7,365 bases of DNA from Bacillota bacterium (GTDB lineage: Bacteria > Bacillota_H > UBA994 > UBA5500). Positions 5,823-7,365 of the stretch are shown in pieces. Location: positions 1 to 7,365 of the forward strand of contig JAAYGE010000175.1 in assembly GCA_012727835.1 (NCBI GenBank), in the 5' to 3' direction. A program made the translations under genes and the position numbers. The notes under the pieces are model-generated. The model did no database searches. It was not told the DNA's origin and saw only the letters and a program-made list of their open reading frames with translations. Each line of letters starts with the position of its first letter. Position 1 is the stretch's first letter.

Positions 5823-6197
5823 ATGAAAAAGGGCGATTTGATTTTAATATTACTCATTGCAATTCTGACTATCGGCAGTTGGTTTTATATCAGTAGTCTA
5901 AAAAGTGATCAGGTGACGGCCCTGGTGATACAAGACGGAGTAGTGATCCACGAAATTGACCTGTCTACCGTGGAGGAACCCTTTCAGCTACGGGTAGAGG
6001 ATGGCCAGGGGGGCTATAATATCATAGCTGTAGAGCGGGGACGTATTCGGGTGGTGGAAGCCAATTGCCCTGAACAGGTGGATGTGTTGCAGGGCTGGAT
6101 TAGCGAACCCCACCAATCACTGGTCTGTTTACCCCACCGGCTGGTGGTTAAGATACAGGGCCAAGCCCAATCCGACGTGGATGATATCGTCCGCTGA
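5823..6197 (+). CDS. NusG domain II-containing membrane-anchored protein
   Basis: A 124-residue protein with a short basic N-terminus (MKKGD), one hydrophobic helix (about 6-24, with no lipobox cysteine) and a C-terminal NusG domain II (about 32-112), expected outside the membrane. The family signature is clear: YNIIAVERGRIRVVEANCP (65-83), then QGWISEPHQSLVCLPHRLVV (90-109). Members are common in Bacillota, often beside FMN-dependent redox or Gx transporter genes; no role is proven. Homologues usually read CPDxIC, with two cysteines five positions apart. Here C82 and C102 are kept, but the expected second one is D87 (CPEQVD). A good ribosome binding site (AAGGAAGGGG) precedes the ATG. The gene has its own candidate promoter and sits between iorB and a convergent terminator. 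The domain call is firm; function unknown. Confidence 0.85.
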   Translation: MKKGDLILILLIAILTIGSWFYISSLKSDQVTALVIQDGVVIHEIDLSTVEEPFQLRVEDGQGGYNIIAVERGRIRVVEANCPEQVDVLQGWISEPHQSLVCLPHRLVVKIQGQAQSDVDDIVR

Positions 6198-6198
6198 T

Positions 6199-6227
6199 AA
6201 AAAAAGGGCTGTCGCTTGCGACAGCCC
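6199..6227 (-). terminator. Rho-independent terminator of the aldolase operon
   Basis: A perfect 10-bp stem, GGGCTGTCGC (6206-6215) with GCGACAGCCC (6218-6227), and a tight loop. On the minus strand it is followed by seven Ts (6205-6199), so it ends leftward transcription from the aldolase gene. It lies one base after the stop of the rightward NusG domain II gene. In the plus direction the stem is preceded by As but not followed by Ts, so termination of that gene here is less certain. Confidence 0.8.
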
Positions 6228-6229
6228 CC

Positions 6230-6294
6230 GGGCGACTCTGCGAGCCGCCCCTACGAAACATATGGGTACGGGTGTAACCATGTATAGGGGCGCC
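6230..6294. repeat. Imperfect palindromic intergenic element
   Basis: Outer arms GCCGCCCCTA (6244-6253) and TAGGGGCGCC (6285-6294) match at 9 of 10 positions. Inner arms ACAT..GGGTAC (6258-6269) and GTAACCATGT (6274-6283) extend the symmetry to the centre. A competing hairpin, GGGCG (6230-6234) with CGCCC (6246-6250), uses the left arm. There is no T-run and no coding potential. The TAGGGGCG ends recall small palindromic repeats and MITE-like elements. It occupies the convergent gap 6198-6383. Confidence 0.55.
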
Positions 6295-6319
6295 GGTAGG
6301 CCGGCCAACTTTTTACAGA

Positions 6320-6360
6320 GCGTGTCGCAAAACGTTTTTCATAAACGTGGCGTGACACGC
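6320..6360. repeat. Inverted repeat just downstream of the aldolase gene
   Basis: GCGTGTC (6320-6326) pairs with GACACGC (6354-6360), and AACGTTT (6331-6337) with AAACGT (6343-6348), giving an interrupted stem with arms of about 17 nt. A smaller hairpin, GGCGT-GAC-ACGCC, overlaps the right arm. No T-run follows on either strand. It lies 23 nt past the aldolase stop, before the true terminator at 6199-6227. Confidence 0.55.
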
Positions 6361-6383
6361 CCTATGCCATTCCAGCATGATGC

Positions 6384-7268
6384 TTAAGCTAATTCGGCGC
6401 CCGCATCGATAAGAATCTGCTTCAGCTCGGGCAGATGGGCCTCATCCAGCGGTAGCATGGGCCGCCGTGGTACACCGCCACGATAGCCAAGCATGTCCAG
6501 TGCCGCCTTTACTCCGGCAATACCCCAGCGGGAAGTTACGGCTGCATTGGGTGCCAAAAGTTTATGTTGTAATTGTTTAGCCCGCTCATGGTCGCCGGCT
6601 AATACCGCATCATACAGGCTGACGCAGAGCTCGGGCAGAATATTGGCAACGGCTAAAGTGCCACCTACCCCGCCTAAAGCTAACGTGGGATAGAGGAAAC
6701 TACCCGAGCCGGCGAAAACCGCAAAATCGGCGGGAGAGTTATGGATAATTTCGGCGATCTGTACAATATTACCGCTGCTATCTTTAACGCCCACAATGTT
6801 TTCATGTTGGGCCAACTTGCAGATCAGGCGGGATGACATGTTGAGCCCCGTATTCCGCGGCATATTGTACAACATGATGGGAATAGGTGAAGCTTCCGCC
6901 ACATGCAGATAGAATTGCTCTAATGCCGCCTCAGTCATGCTGCCCTTGTAGAAGCTGGGCGTAATCACTAGCGCAGCATCCGCACCAACGCTGGCCGCAT
7001 GCTTGGTTAAACGAATAGTGGCCTTGGTCGTTTCGCAACCGGTACCGGCGATAATGCTTTTCTCCTCGGCCGTATGCTCCCTTACAAACTCCACCAAAGC
7101 CATCTTCTCTTCCATGTCCAAATAGGCAAATTCCCCATTAGAACCGAGGACCACCAAGCCGGCTAGGCGACTAGCCGAATAACGTTCCAGGTTGAACTTG
7201 AGCGCCTCTTTATCAATCTGCTCATCAACAAAGGGAGTCGCGATCGGCGCATAAATGCCTTTAAACAC
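6384..7268 (-). CDS. DapA-superfamily class I aldolase, 4-hydroxy-2-oxoglutarate aldolase-like
   Basis: A 294-residue (beta/alpha)8-barrel lyase of the DHDPS/N-acetylneuraminate lyase family, cytoplasmic, using a Schiff-base lysine. Catalytic K162 (GVKDSSG) and Y134 (YNMP) are present. However, the substrate loop is GSNGE (42-46) instead of DapA's GTTGE, and the arginine that DapA uses to bind aspartate semialdehyde (YNVPSRTG) aligns with N139 (YNMPRNTG). Both features, and the C-terminal stretch QHKLLAPNAAV...GIAGVKAALDMLGYRGG, match the HOGA1-type 4-hydroxy-2-oxoglutarate aldolases as I remember them. I therefore expect cleavage or synthesis of a 4-hydroxy-2-oxoacid, giving pyruvate or glyoxylate, rather than lysine biosynthesis. 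Start: GTG 7266-7268 with AGGGGGAAGG upstream; 13 nt after the preceding gene, so an operon. The exact substrate is uncertain. Confidence 0.85.
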   Translation of the reverse strand: MFKGIYAPIATPFVDEQIDKEALKFNLERYSASRLAGLVVLGSNGEFAYLDMEEKMALVEFVREHTAEEKSIIAGTGCETTKATIRLTKHAASVGADAALVITPSFYKGSMTEAALEQFYLHVAEASPIPIMLYNMPRNTGLNMSSRLICKLAQHENIVGVKDSSGNIVQIAEIIHNSPADFAVFAGSGSFLYPTLALGGVGGTLAVANILPELCVSLYDAVLAGDHERAKQLQHKLLAPNAAVTSRWGIAGVKAALDMLGYRGGVPRRPMLPLDEAHLPELKQILIDAGAELA

Positions 7269-7281
7269 TCTTCCTTCCCCC

Positions 7282-7365
7282 TTATACTAAAATCTCACGA
7301 TAAACCTGCTCCAACACCTCGATTGCCTGGTTCGCGTCCGCCTCCTTGCCCATGTCATTCAGCAC
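7282..7365 (-). CDS. C-terminal end of an unidentified protein (partial)
   Basis: The last 27 codons and TAA of a gene that enters from the right edge. The tail is hydrophilic and helical, ending in AIEVLEQVYREILV. I cannot assign a family from this. The 13-nt gap to the aldolase GTG, whose ribosome binding site begins just after the stop, indicates a shared operon, so the identity of this gene would be the best clue to the aldolase substrate. An open frame of 27 codons alone is weak evidence, but position and spacing support it. Confidence 0.55.
   Translation of the reverse strand: MLNDMGKEADANQAIEVLEQVYREILV

Noticed and set aside
6082..6387. Plus-strand open frame of 101 codons crossing the convergent gap
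   Set aside because: It overlaps the NusG domain II gene in another frame, runs through the terminator and the palindromes, and has no ribosome binding site.

Overview
The window looks like chromosomal DNA of an anaerobic, low-to-moderate GC Gram-positive bacterium (Bacillota, Clostridia-like). The grounds are strong AGGAGG-type ribosome binding sites, GTG and TTG starts, an oxygen-sensitive indolepyruvate:ferredoxin oxidoreductase, a NusG domain II membrane-anchored protein, and a two-C-terminal-domain CDF transporter of the kind common in Clostridia. The organism is inferred; nothing here names a species.

Layout. Positions 1-3181 are read leftward. From right to left they hold a CDF cation (probably manganese) efflux protein, a tRNA-Ala(CGC) with its own promoter and terminator, a 74-residue hypothetical protein, a 129-residue coiled-coil protein with 21-bp tandem repeats and its terminator, a SEC59/VTE5-type CTP-dependent lipid kinase homologue, and the first 35 codons of a further gene that is translationally coupled to the kinase and runs off the left edge. 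Positions 3239-6197 are read rightward: iorA and iorB (overlapping, TGATG), then a separately promoted small NusG domain II protein. Positions 6384-7365 are read leftward again: a DapA-superfamily aldolase of the 4-hydroxy-2-oxoglutarate aldolase type, preceded by the last 27 codons of an unidentified gene in the same operon.

Working together. IorA and IorB form one enzyme. It oxidatively decarboxylates aryl pyruvates from aromatic amino acid transamination to aryl-acyl-CoA and passes the electrons to ferredoxin, which points to amino acid fermentation. The other genes look like unrelated housekeeping or accessory neighbours. The divergent CDF and iorA transcripts seem to start from overlapping promoters in the 3182-3352 gap.

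Intergenic DNA carries several inverted repeats without T-runs (5683-5729, 6230-6294, 6320-6360). The first two share a TAGGG(G)C-type core and may be a dispersed palindromic repeat family. I do not see a convincing new multi-gene system. The most useful points are annotation corrections (the iorA start, the TTG-started partial gene, the non-DapA aldolase), the palindromic elements and the residue changes noted below.
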